A stretch of 64,000 nt of DNA from Rhizophagus irregularis (taxonomy: Eukaryota; Glomeromycota; Glomeromycetes; Glomerales; Glomeraceae): the NCBI RefSeq assembly GCF_026210795.1, contig NC_089439.1, positions 4,898,001-4,962,000 on the forward strand, in the 5' to 3' direction. The notes under the pieces were generated by a model. That model searched no databases. It was not told where the DNA came from and was given only the letters and a program-made list of their open reading frames with translations. Positions 12,700-23,420 of the stretch are shown here, in pieces (position 1 is the first letter of the stretch; each line of letters starts with the position of its first letter). The translations under genes and the position numbers were made by a program.

Positions 12700-13105
12700 A
12701 GTTCTTTTGCATTGTACTTTAAAGTTCTTTTGTATTGTAAATTTTTATTACACGTTTTATATAAAATCCCTTAATTTCAATCTAATAAAATTAGAAATAA
12801 ACGTTTGCGACAATTCCAAATACCCATTATATATTATATTCTCTGGCTGGTTGATTCCATCTTACCTATAGAATGGACACCATTATTAATAACAGACGTA
12901 TTTATTTATCACAGACGTATTGCAATGTATTATAATATAACGTTTATAAATAAAATTGTTTATAGATACAACAATTAGGCAGAGAGTCAATTTGATATTT
13001 AGCCTTTATAATAAAAATCACGTTAATACTATAGCAATAATTATAATAATATGAATATTTTTTTTATTAAAATGATTTATTAATTAATACTATTAAAATG
13101 AATTA

Positions 13106-13917
13106 TTAATCATCGTCAATTTCCCAAATAGCCAGGCTAGACTGGCTAGCCTGGCTAGAATCCTCTCTTTCTAATTCATCATCAAATACTTGGACCACTT
13201 GCTGATCCTGCTGTTGCTGTTGACTTCGTAATAATTCATCAAATATTTGGACCACTTTCTGATCCTCTAGACTTCGTAACTTTTGATCCTGATCAGGATG
13301 ATCAGAATTCTGCTGATGCTGTTGCTGTTGTTGTTGTTGACTTCGTAACTGATCCTGCCGTTGTTATTGTTGTTGTTGTTGACTTCGTAACTTATGATCC
13401 TGATCAGGATCCTGTTGTTGTCTTTGTAACTTTTGTGACCGTTGTGACCGTTGCCGTTGTAATTCTAAAAATATTATTTAGAAATCAATACTATTTAGTA
13501 AAAAGAAATTAAAAATTTTACAGATTCAAAATTAAATATTTACTTGGTTTTTTCCAAAACCCACTTCTGAACTCTACATGATATCTTTCTCCGTTTCTTG
13601 TTTGTTTTCCTCTCGGGTCCTCACTTAAAGATAATTCCATTAACTAGAAAGATTATGTAAATTAGCTTATATTTGAAGAGATAATGATAGTATAGTATTT
13701 GTATAATATTGAATATTTACACGGCAATCCTTTACGATGCCATGGAATTTTTCAGAAGCCTGGCACCCTGTATAAGTAGTTCGGTATCTCTGGTTGATTT
13801 TTGCAGCGGTTGAGGTCCACCACGCTCTCTTACAACTCCCCCACCGAGGGAGTGGTAATGATCGTTACCTTCTTTTCTTTCGTCAATCAACATTCTAACT
13901 TCGTCATCGGTCCACAT
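13106..13917 (-). pseudogene. SANT/trihelix-like protein with Gln-rich tail, frameshifted
   Basis: Three exons: 13721-13917, 13544-13643, 13106-13464. Exon 1 starts MWTDDEVRMLIDERKEGN, a SANT/Myb-like helix with the usual Trp, and after a frame change continues as RAWWTSTAAKINQRYRT and then ASEKFHGIVKDCR. These are the second and third helices of such a domain. The frames differ by one base near the G-run at about 13844-13848. Exon 2 encodes LMELSLSEDPRGKQTRNGER and a GFWKKP motif. Exon 3 is Gln-rich, with an in-frame TAA inside a CAA run at 13364-13366, and ends in an acidic peptide. So the gene has one frameshift and one nonsense codon. It is convergent with the transposase gene. It may be an accessory DNA-binding protein of the element or a host gene; which one is not clear. 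Confidence 0.6.
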
Positions 13918-15211
13918 TTTTAAACAATTAAAATTAAAATTTTTTTTGAAAAAAAAAAAATTGAAATTGAAATTTTTTTTGAAAAAAAATAATTAAAATT
14001 GAATTTTTTTTAAAAAAAAAAATGAGGAAATGAGGAAAACGAATGAATTTGATTTAATTTTTTTTTTCATAAATTAAATAATACTTACTTGTTAATGATG
14101 TAATAAATATCAATAAATAAAAGTCTAATTAATAATAATATTACTTATTAATGATGTAATGAATTACTACTCTGATTGATCAAATTGAATTACTCGATGT
14201 TTATGTATAATTCTGCGATTTTACCCGCGACTCACCCGCGATAATATAATACTTATAATATACTGAACACCCGCGACTCACCCGCGACTCACTCGCAACA
14301 TTACTAAACACTTTGATATAAGACACTATACTATTATCGTGAGATTGATCAACAGTTAGATGATTAAATCATAACCATCTCTTATAAAAAAATTACACAA
14401 ATTTGAACCTTTTTTTTTTATCAATTGACAAAAAGAATTTAATCACTAATACTTTATTAACAGTCAACAGGTGCCTCATTTCGAATGGTATGTAATTACA
14501 AAATGATGACCTAATACTCAACAGCGGCCTCAATATCAAAGACATTCGAATGGTATGTGATTACAAAATATGAATTTACCTCGCGAACCCACACAAAGAA
14601 GCAGTTTTTAGAAAACGTGGCTAGACAATTCAACGATTTTAGTTCTTACAAAATGTAATACTTCACAACTAAAACTAAATGTACAAGTGACCACTAGCCT
14701 ACCAATACTAAACAGAACAGAATGTAACAAAATGCTTTGGTTAATTATTTTTTGCGCCATTGATTTTTTAAATGGCTATTGCTATATATATATTAAATGG
14801 CTATTATATAGTACTATTATTTCACAATTGTATTATGGATTTCTTATATGATATGCAAAATTGCATGTGATATTTTAATAACGTTTTGTGTATTTTTGTA
14901 TTCTGCAGTTAGCCCATTATTTTATTTATATGGTTAAATTTATAATACTCTCAATCTTAGATTATCTATATAATGGAATATTCCCTAATTTAGAAATTTA
15001 CCATGATTTTAAAATTTTTTCCGTACAAAAAAAAATTTTTTTCCATGATTTTTTACTAAAAAAAAAAATTCCCCTAATTCCATGATTTTTAATTTTTTTT
15101 TACCTCCTTATAAAAAAAAAATAAAATAAAATGGATTTTATTTCAAGTCTCTCACCTTTCTCGCGTCTCTCACCTTCTTCGTATCTCTCACCTCGCTTCT
15201 AATTCTAAAAA
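13918..15211. other. Intergenic DNA with short tandem repeats
   Basis: At 14219-14297 units of ACCCGCGACTC occur five times with interruptions, a local G+C island. At about 14478-14575 the string ATTCGAATGGTATGT followed by ATTACAAAAT occurs twice. No gene is supported; the remaining frames are low-complexity. Confidence 0.5.
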
Positions 15212-15232
15212 ATGAATACCAATAATAATAAC

Positions 15233-15311
<79 letters not shown>

Positions 15312-16199
15312 TTCTATTTGCTCACCAAACAACAATGCAGGAGTTTAAAGAAGGAACTAACTCTATTCATAAAACGACGCTTAACGTGCTTATTAATAAC
15401 TTGCAGTAAGTAAAACAATTAATAAAAGAAATAAATAAAGTAAAAAAATAGATAAATAAATAAATAAATAAAAGAAAAATCTTTAATTATAATCTTATAA
15501 TCTTAAAATACATTTTTTGACGACTTGTAATAAATAGACCACCAGTATTTGGAAGTGGGAGAACTTCTACGTTTAGTTCGTTCGGAGTACCTTCGTTTGG
15601 AGCACCCTCGTTCGGAGTGCCTTCGTTTGGAGCACCCTCGTTCGGAGTACCTTCGCCTTCGTTTGGAGCACCCTCGTTCGGAGTACCCTCGTTCGGAGTA
15701 CCTTCGTTCGGAGTATCCTCGTTCGGAATTGGTAATAAAATTAATAAAATTTGTTTTTTTATATATATATATATTTAACTTTAAAACAACTTCTATTATA
15801 TTATTATAGCTGCGGCAAGAGCAGCAACAATAGCAGCAACGACCACAGCAGCAACAACAACACCAACAACAACAACAAGTGCACTAATACTAGCTGCACT
15901 AACACTACCAACCACATAAACAACTACATCAACAACCGCATCAACAACCGCATCAATAACACCACCAATACCAACCGCATTAACAACTACATCAACAACC
16001 GCATTAACAACCGCATCAACAACCGCATCAACAACACCACCAATACCAACCGCATTAACAACTACTGCTGCATCAACCACAACAACAGCAGCTATTGCAA
16101 CAACAACAATAGCAGCAGCAACAACAACAACATATCACCAGTCATCAATTCCATCATACTGGCCTTTACAGCAGCAGCAGCAGCAACAGCAGCAACAGT

Positions 16200-16236
<37 letters not shown>

Positions 16237-16243
16237 GCAGCAG

Positions 16244-16287
<44 letters not shown>

Positions 16288-16590
16288 GCAACAGCAACGG
16301 CAGCAGCAACGCCAGCAGCGTATGCAGTGCCGACAGCGCGAATGTTTTGAATCAACAGGTAATAAAATTTATTAATTTAATGTAAAAGTAAAATTTATAA
16401 ATTATTTAATAATAAAATTTTTAAATTAATAAAAATAGGAGCTGTTTGCTATTATTGTAATGATAATCATTACATCTTCGCTTGTACTCAAATACCGAAA
16501 GAGTACAAAGGCCGTTGCGTTAATTGCTGGGCGGACGATCATATGGTTATGAGTTGTAATAATGTTAAAATAAGAGAGCCTTGGCTCTAA
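15212..16590 (+). CDS. Asn-run / FG-repeat / Gln-rich protein with zinc-knuckle-like end, four exons, two internal stops
   Basis: Exons 15212-15405, 15538-15731, 15810-16358 and 16439-16590 join in one frame through GT-AG introns. Exon 1 gives MNT plus a run of about 30 Asn. Exon 2 in this frame is a run of SFGVP/SFGAP repeats (about twelve FG dipeptides), like the FG repeats of nucleoporins. Exon 3 is Ala/Thr-rich, then a long Gln run, then an Arg/Gln stretch. Exon 4 ends with CYYC, a His and Cys, then CVNC, His and Cys, resembling two CCHC zinc knuckles, as in nucleic-acid-binding proteins of mobile elements. In-frame TAA at 15917 and TAG at 16199 break exon 3. An unseen intron could skip them, otherwise this is a pseudogene. 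It lies inside the candidate 17-kb element. Confidence 0.5.
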
Positions 16591-16659
16591 ATTTTTTAAT
16601 TTTTTAACTTTTTTCTAATCTTTTTAATTTTTTAAGTTAGATTAAAAATTATTTTCTGA

Positions 16660-16896
16660 ATCATGTTATGTTCTCGAACATTTTTCTGATTGGGGTCGGA
16701 TAATAAAAGATTAATTAAAATATTCGATTGGGGTCGAATATTTTTCTTTTTCCGATTGGGGTCGGATATTAATCTTTTAAAAAATGTTCGATTACTATTT
16801 TTTTTTTGTCCGATCGATTGGGGTCGAATTAATTTTTGATTACTATTTTTTTTTGTCCGAGTCGGATTAATTTTTTTAAAAAACGTTCAATTGGGG
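16660..16896 (+). repeat. GATTGGGGTCG short repeat block
   Basis: Five to six copies of GATTGGGGTCG in A+T-rich spacers, several of them flanked as TTCGATTGGGGTCGAA. The CACTA element is inserted in the last copy, which resumes as GGGTCGAAC at 20243. Confidence 0.7.
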
Positions 16897-17334
16897 CACT
16901 AGTCGAAAAAGGACAATTCGGCCTAAATTTGACCAGGTCGAATATAGGTTGAATAATGGTCTAACCTGTGTCAAATTGAGGTCGAATTTTCGGGCACATT
17001 TAGGGTGCCAATCGTCCCAAATTCGGACTAATTATTCGACCATTATTTAGGTTTAAATTGACCAATATTCGACCTTAAAACTTTAAGCCGAATTATAGTC
17101 TAATAACAACCCATTTATTTATGAATTTATTTTGATTTTTTTTATCAAATTTATTAAATAAATGTATTTATTAATGCTTAAATACTTTATAATTATATTA
17201 TTATTATTGCATCTATCTAATTTACAAAAAATATTGCTAATTCAAATACAATTCTACAATTACATGATTCATGTATTCGTATATACGAATCTTTGATTGT
17301 TCTTTAGCAATACACCCAAACCTATAAAAAAAAA

Positions 17335-19765
17335 GAAGAACGGTTAGTAACCGTTTATAATATTAAAAAAAAATAAGAAAAAAAACCAAGATTCGTACTT
17401 ACTTACGAATCTTTGGTTTTTTCCATTCTTCGGAAGACACCCGAGACACCCGAGACCTAAAAAGAACGGTTATTAGTAACCGTTCATAATAATATTAAAA
17501 AAAAAAATCAAAAAAAATAAACCAAGATTCGTACTTACGAATCTTGGTTCCACTTTTCTGAAGATCAGAAGCCAATCCGAAGCCTAAAAAAAAAAGAAAG
17601 AACGGTTATTAGTAACCGTTCATTAATATTAAAAAAAAAAATACAAAAAAATAAACCAAGATTCGTACTTACGAATCTTGGTTTTTCCACACAAAAGCCC
17701 GCCCAAACCTATAAAAAAAGAAAGGAACGGTTAGTAAACCGTTCCAAAATGATAAAAAAAAAAAATATATAAAGATTCGTACTTACGAATCTTTATCTTT
17801 TGGTTTTCATTTTTCGGAAGCCCACCCGAACCTATTAAAAAAAAGAAAGAATGGTTAGTAAACCATTCGTAATAATAATAAATAAAAAAAAATTAAAGAT
17901 TCGTACTCGTACTTACGAATCTTTGGGTTTTCGTTCTTCGGAAGCCCACCCGATCCTAAAAAAAGAAAAGAACGGTTATTAGTAAACCGTTCATATATTA
18001 AAAAAAAACAAAAAAAAGAACCAAGATTCGTACTTACTTACGAATCTTGGTTTCTTGGTTTTCCGTTCTTCGGAAGCCCGCCAGATCCTAAAAAAAAGAA
18101 AAGAACGGTTAGAACCGTTCATATATTAAAAAAAAAACAAAAAAATTAAACCAAGATTCGTACTTACTTACGAATCTTGGTTTCTTGATTTTCCTTTCTT
18201 CAGAAGCCCGCCAGATCCTAAAAAATAGAAAAGAACGGTTATTAGTAACCGTTCGTAATATTTTTTAAAAAATAAAAAAAATCCAAGATTCTTACGAATC
18301 TTTGGAATTTTCCCGTTCTTCGGAACACGGAAGCCCACCCGAATCTATAAAAAATAAAAGAACGGTTATTAGTAACCGTTCGTAATATTTTTTTTAAAAA
18401 AAATAAAAAAAAATCCAAGATTCTTACGAATCTTGGAATTTTCCCGTTCTTCGGAACATCCGATCCTAAAAAAAAAGAAAAAGAATGGTTATTAATAACC
18501 GTTCATAATATTAAAAATAAACAAAAAAAATAACCAAGTTTCGTACGAACTTACGAAACTTGGTTTTTTTCATTTTTCGAAAGTCACCCGAGAGCCGAAC
18601 CTAAAAAAAAAATAAAAAAGAACGGTTAGTATTAACCGTTCATATTAAAAATATAAAAAAAAACTCCAAAGAATTCGTACTTATGAATCTTTGGGGTTTC
18701 TATACTTCGGAAGCCCACCCGAACGGCCGAACCTAAAAAAAAAGTAAAAAAAGAACGGTTAGTAACCGTTCATATTAAATTAAAAAATAAATAAAAATAA
18801 ACCAAGTTTCGTACTTACGAAACTTGGTTTTTCTATACTTCGGAAGCCCACCAGATCCTAAAAAAAAGAAAAGAACGGTTAGTAAACCGTTCATATATTA
18901 AAAAAAAACAAAAAAAAGTGAAACCAAGATTCGTAGTTACTTACGAATCTTGGTTTCACTTTTCCGAAGATCGGAAGCCCACCCGAAACCTAAAAAATAG
19001 AAAAAAATGGTTATTAGTAACCGTTCGTAATATTTTTTAAAAAAAGAAAAAAAATTAAACCAAGATTTGTACTTACTTACGAATCTTGGTTTCTTGGTTT
19101 TCCTTCTTCGGAAGCCCACCCGAAACCTAAAAAATAGAAAAGAACGGTTATTAGTAACCGTTTGTAATATTTTTTAAAAAAAGAAAAAAAAATTAAACCA
19201 AGATTCGTACTTACTTACGAATCTTGGTTTTCCATTCGTCGGAAGTCCACCCAAACCTATAAAAAAAGAAAGGAACGGTTAGTAAACCGTTCCATAATAA
19301 TAAAAAGAAAAAAAAATTTAAGATTCGTAATATAATACTTACGAATCTTAAAAAAGTACTCCTTTTTCCGTCCCCATTCACTTTCCCTTTCCCTTTTGTT
19401 TTACCCTTTCCTTTCATTTTCTCTTTCCCCTTCGTCTTACCCTTTCCCCTTCGTTTACCTTTTCCCCTTCGTCTTACCCTTTCCCCTTCGTTTACCTTTT
19501 CCCCTTCGTCTTACCCTTTCCCCTTCGTTTACCTTTTCCCCTTTGTCTTATCCTTTCCCCTTTGTCTTACCCTTTCCCCTTCGTCTTACCCTTTCCCTTC
19601 GTTTTACTCTTTCCTCTTCGTCTTACCCTTTTCCCTTCGTTTTACCCTTTCCCTTCGTTTTCCCGAAACCTATAAAAAAAAACAAGAACGGTTAGTAACC
19701 GTTCCATAATATTAAAAAGAACTACTAAGATTCTACTTATGAATCTTAGTTTTTTTATTATCACG
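17335..19765 (+). repeat. Array of about 17 two-hairpin units, period about 125 bp
   Basis: Each unit has palindrome A (GAACGGTTA, short loop, TAACCGTTC), an A-rich spacer, palindrome B (ACCAAGATTCGTA, short loop, TACGAATCTTGGT) and a link such as TTCGGAAGCCCACCCGA. Palindrome A occurs near 17340, 17465, 17601, 17728, 17853, 17970, 18105, 18234, 18360, 18485, 18622, 18755, 18872, 19008, 19144, 19276 and 19686. In several units both arms carry matching changes: GAATGG with CCATTC at 17849-17868, AAGTTTCG with CGAAACTT at 18532-18565 and at 18799-18830, and TTAAGATTCG with CGAATCTTAA at 19317-19352. So palindrome symmetry is kept while the sequence changes. No protein is encoded. Confidence 0.9.
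19360..19665 (+). repeat. Pyrimidine-rich minisatellite
   Basis: Tandem units of about 18-20 bp of the type CCCTTTCCCCTTCGTCTTA, strongly C+T on this strand. They separate the last palindrome unit from the rest of the array. The long frame through it is only a repeat translation. Confidence 0.85.
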
Positions 19766-20242
19766 AAGCTCATTTCGTCCGGCAATACCTGCAAGAAAAA
19801 GAAAAAAAAGAAACGTTAAAACATTTCTAAAGTAAAAAAAACCGGTTCTAAAGTAAAAAAAATGACTTCCCTTCCCATTTACCTTATTATCCAAAGTCCG
19901 GTGCGTGGTTTCGACCAGTATTCCCATAGAATTACTACGAAAAGGGAAAGGGCCACATTAAAATTTTTAAAAAGAAAATAAAATAATTTTTTTTTGTTTT
20001 TTTCCGCGCCTATAGAGCCAAAGGACGAGGAAAAGAAGGAATAAAAGTTTAAAAAAGAATGCATAAGATTCTTTTTTAAACTTTTGATACGCGTAATGTG
20101 TGACGTGGCTATTCAACCAGCATGGTTGGTTATTCGACCAATGTCTAATCGTAGATCATTGCTAATTAAGGTCGAATTTTTTAATTTTAGTCAAATATAG
20201 GCCGAATTTTACTAAGGCCGAATATTCCTTTTTCAACTAGTG

Positions 20243-21490
20243 GGGTCGAACCAATATAATAAAAAAAAATTTTTTTATAAAATTATATATTTATTTTCAT
20301 ATATATTATTTTTAATATTTTTTATTTATTTTTAATATTTTTTATTTATTAATATTATTAATTCGCAATTCGTAAAAAAAGTAAACATGAAAAAATTTAC
20401 ATTACATTTATATAATGATCGGTAGGAATAGTAGTGATAATAAAATGCGTTAATATTCGTTAATACCAATAATTAAATGCGTTAATACTAAGAATCTCTA
20501 ATCGTTTTAGATCTAAACATGAATAACGACGATACTTGATGTAAAACTCGTTTCTATTAGTTAGTAAATAGTATGTATATGAGAGGTAACAGCAATCCAA
20601 AAGGCGCGTTACTTTATAAACTGGTAAACTTTATAGAATAAAATAACAGCTAAAGGAAACGAAAATAATGAGATATTACTAAGGTATACAAGGTATAGGT
20701 ATCATGTATCATTCAGCGATATTAAAACAGCACCAAGTTATATATGATAAGTTTATACGAAGTTTATATCAACGACGAAGTTTAATTTTCTAGATCTTTT
20801 ATTAAAAATTGGATTATTGGAATAATAATGAATTTCAAAGTATTTTTCTATTTATTATTTTATTTAAGAATTTTTTTTATAATAAAACTTGCTTAGTAAT
20901 ACAGTATATAATAAAATCAATAAAATCAATAAAATAAGTTTCATATTGCATAAAAAATTTTTTTATTTAATTAAATTTTTTTATTTAATTAATTATATTA
21001 ATATATTTATTATAAAAGATTATTAAGAAAAGGTAAAAAAATTAAGTAAATTTAGAATGTGACGAAGGTGGATAAGGAAATAACGCGAGCGTGATGGTAG
21101 TTGCAGATGGTATGTGTATATGGTGGCGGCGGCGGTTATTGTGGTGGAGGAGGAAGTAATTGTAGTAAAGGAAGTGATTGAAAAAGTAATTATAGAGACG
21201 GAAAAGGTGATCGTGATGAAGCGATTATTGTGATGTTTGCAGATATTTTCGGTTTTACTATAATATAAAAACTTGATACACGATTATAATATGGTTGAAT
21301 TACGGTTAAATGGGTTAAATGATATTAAATGTATATTATAGAAACGCGGTTCTGTTATAATAAAATAACTTGATCGCTAATATTATTATAAATTATAAGT
21401 TAATTTAAAATAAATACATTGTAGGTAAACAGTCATATATATTACTTTTTAAATACATTCACAATTCACAATTAAAGTAAAATGATCTCC
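20243..21490. other. Gene-free DNA inside the candidate element
   Basis: A+T-rich. At 21090-21200 there is a GGTGG-rich patch with many GTGATN repeats but no sustained frame. From 21490 to 21779 the DNA holds the subterminal GCACAAT/CGCACAATTTTT motifs of the right end. Confidence 0.4.
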
Positions 21491-21765
21491 CATCGTACAA
21501 TTGTAACGATTGTACTAAAATAAACGTATATTTCGTATATTTTCAAATATTGTACAATAATCGCACAATTTTTATATCCTAAACTTTTATTGCACAAAAG
21601 TTGAACGTTTTCTGTATACTTAATTTAAGTTTATTTTCAATTGTACAAAGATCGCACATTTTCAATACACTATAAAATCGACATAGCCATTTTTATCCAA
21701 AAAACTGCAATAATTGTATGATTTCCGCACGGACTTGAACAAATATTGCACAAAAATTGGATGAT

Positions 21766-21779
21766 CTTTTTTCATAGGG
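21766..21779 (-). repeat. Right terminal inverted repeat of the 17-kb candidate
   Basis: CTTTTTTCATAGGG, the exact reverse complement of 4501-4514, followed by TTG. Confidence 0.6.
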
Positions 21780-21911
21780 TTGATTAAGAAAGCGAAACCT
21801 TAACAGCTACATAAAGAATAAAATTTTAATTTTCTTTATAATTAATACTATGTACCGCAAATAATTAATGATAAAAATATTATAATGTCTTATAAATTGA
21901 ACAGCTTCATC

Positions 21912-22784
21912 TTAAGAATTCTTACTAAGTTCAGTCATATGGAGTGAGATGACTTTAGTTTGTAGCTTTTGAACCAGTTGAATATCTACTACTGTTTCTA
22001 ATGCTTCAGCTGTATCTGGTACTATTAGAGGTTGATTTGTCTTACATGTAGAACTGCCCAAAAGGATCTCCTGTGCTCGAGTAAGGTGGCGTTCAGCTTT
22101 AAGATATCTTTTTGCTTTACTAACCGCATCATATTTGTAGTCCCAATCATCGTTTTCTGGACAGAGATATAACTTAATTGTTTGTATACGAAATTCTGTT
22201 TTCAGGTCGTTAGTACATTTAGTCATTGGACTAACAACCTTTTCAATTCTTTCTTTCTACATCGATAGTATCGGAGTTCTCCTGTTGTTTCGCTCGTTTT
22301 TCAGTTCTCTTAGTGCTTCTTATCCATTTCTAAAAAAATGAAATAAAAGAGACGTGAATCAGCAGTTCATAAATATGACCAAACAAGTTTGCACTCAGTA
22401 CTCTCAACAATAGAAGAGTTGACTTTCAACAGACAAGTTGTTTGATGTTTAAGAAAGGTACGTAGCAGGTTCCTCCTCCTCCAGAACCAGCAGATCTTAA
22501 ACCAGGAACTTGAAAATAAAGAAGCACCACTCTTTTACGGATTGTAATGGACAATACTTTCTGATTCACGAGCTCAATACTTACATCCCAATTATCAAGA
22601 ATATTTTTTTTTGCTTTTTTGCGGAGATGAGTTTTAGTTCTTTTTTACTGAAATGTCTTGGGTCTTCTCTGATTTTAATTAACACTTCACTCAGGGTTTT
22701 GTTGTCTTTATTTTTGTTTCTGTAGTAATTATAGACCTCACTACACGTCCACTTCTCAGTTGACTCATCGCTAAAAAATTCCAT
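21912..22784 (-). pseudogene. Unknown protein gene, frameshifted
   Basis: The first exon starts at 22784 (MEFFSDESTEKWTCSEVY) and runs to a GTAAGT donor near 22585. A downstream exon from about 22328 begins KWIRSTKRTEKRAKQQ. It is separated by one base of frame from the part ending at 21912, which reads VVSPMTKCTNDLKTEFRIQT and then AKRYLKAERHLTRAQEIL. A possible middle exon near 22440-22500 encodes a Gly-rich piece (RSAGSGGGG). The product looks helical and charged. I do not recognise the family. The frame break near 22245 suggests a pseudogene or an assembly error. Confidence 0.4.
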
Positions 22785-23159
22785 AATGAAAACGCGTAAA
22801 GCCGTAAACTTTCTAAAATCAAAATAATGTAATGTAACATTTCCTTTTTAAATTTTAGGCTGGTTGGTGTAACCCGATCGGACCCACGTGACGAAATTTT
22901 CATCTATGATTTATGATTTTACAGATACTACTGGGATACCGCCCTGAAGAGCATTCCAACAATTGAGATAAAAGTTCGTTCTCCACAATATTCACCAGAA
23001 CTCCATTCACCTATATTATTCCGTATACTTTTTTCTTTATGATCTCTTTGCAAATAGGGCAAATTGCTGAATTATTAAGATTAAATCTGTCACCACGTTC
23101 GTCATTATCTCCTAAAGATAGATAAAGAAACTAAGTCTTTGATCGACAACTGACAGGTT

Positions 23160-23420
23160 TTGATAATACAAAGACTCAATCTATCTCCCAAATGGATTTG
23201 GAGATGACTTCATTTAGGAATATTTCTGGATACGGGATATGACATGATTAACTACATTTCCTAAGAATTACTTTATCTTTCAATAAATCAGATATTATTC
23301 TTTTTTATTCTTTTATTTTTTCTTGAACTCGGATTACAACATTTTGATTTATCTCGTTAGGCAAAATTATAGAGATATTTGTTTTTATTTTATTTATTAT
23401 AAAATTGCTATGAATTGTTT
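23160..23420 (+). pseudogene. Decayed copy of the 3' end of the 26997-27623 gene
   Basis: GTATTTGGAGACGACTTC and the following GGGAATATTTTTGATA of the intact gene match GGATTTGGAGATGACTTC and GGAATATTTCTGGATA here. The downstream 3' flank also matches (GGATTACAACATTTTGATTT, then TTAGGCAAAATTAT). The reading frame is broken. A similar 3' flank also occurs inside the inverted repeat arms (about 50700), so this piece has spread with a repeat family. Confidence 0.6.

Larger units (their letters stand above)
16897..20242. mobile_element. Non-autonomous CACTA transposon, 3346 bp
   Basis: The left end is CACTAGTCGAAAAAGGA and the right end is TCCTTTTTCAACTAGTG, an inverted repeat with one mismatch. 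GGG flanks both sides (16894-16896, 20243-20245), and removing the element restores a TTGGGGTCGAA repeat unit. Both ends carry several GGTCGAAT/GGCCGAATTT subterminal motifs in opposite orientations, as CACTA elements do. There is no transposase reading frame. About 2 kb of the interior is a palindrome array (separate entry). It was inserted within the larger candidate element and is therefore younger. Confidence 0.85.
4501..21779. mobile_element. Candidate 17.3-kb DNA transposon with Tnp2-type transposase and cargo genes
   Basis: The left end reads CCCTATGAAAAAAG and the right end is its exact reverse complement. TTG is present directly outside both ends (4498-4500 and 21780-21782), matching the 2-3 bp target duplications of CACTA-type elements. 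Both ends also share subterminal motifs when read inward: ATCATCCAATTT, AATCATACAAT and repeated GTGYGAT/GCACAAT strings. Between them lie four multi-exon genes: unknown Lys-rich (minus), Tnp2 transposase (plus), SANT/Gln-rich (minus) and FG/zinc-knuckle (plus). A 3.35-kb CACTA element is nested at 16897. The termini do not read CACTA, so either this is a divergent lineage or the two ends belong to separate small elements of one family. I judge one element to be possible, not proven. Confidence 0.45.

Noticed and set aside
15138-15335. Tyr-run ORF on the minus strand opposite the AAT repeat
   Set aside because: It is only the antisense of the Asn-coding AAT microsatellite of the FG gene.
15796-16355. 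Val/Ala-rich ORFs opposite exon 3 of the FG gene, and the 199-codon Asn/Ala frame on the plus strand
   Set aside because: They are shadow frames of CAA/CAG-rich DNA. The frame that joins the neighbouring exons through splice sites is a different one.
13106-16590. Alternative genetic code with TAA/TAG read as Gln
   Set aside because: TAA and TAG end the F-box, LINE ORF1 and SANT genes normally; C to T mutation explains the internal cases better.
19396-19695. 99-codon Pro/Phe/Leu ORF
   Set aside because: A translation of the pyrimidine-rich minisatellite; no motifs.
17335-19765. CRISPR array
   Set aside because: The spacing is regular, but the units are whole 125-bp repeats without unique spacers, lie in a eukaryotic CACTA element and have no cas genes.
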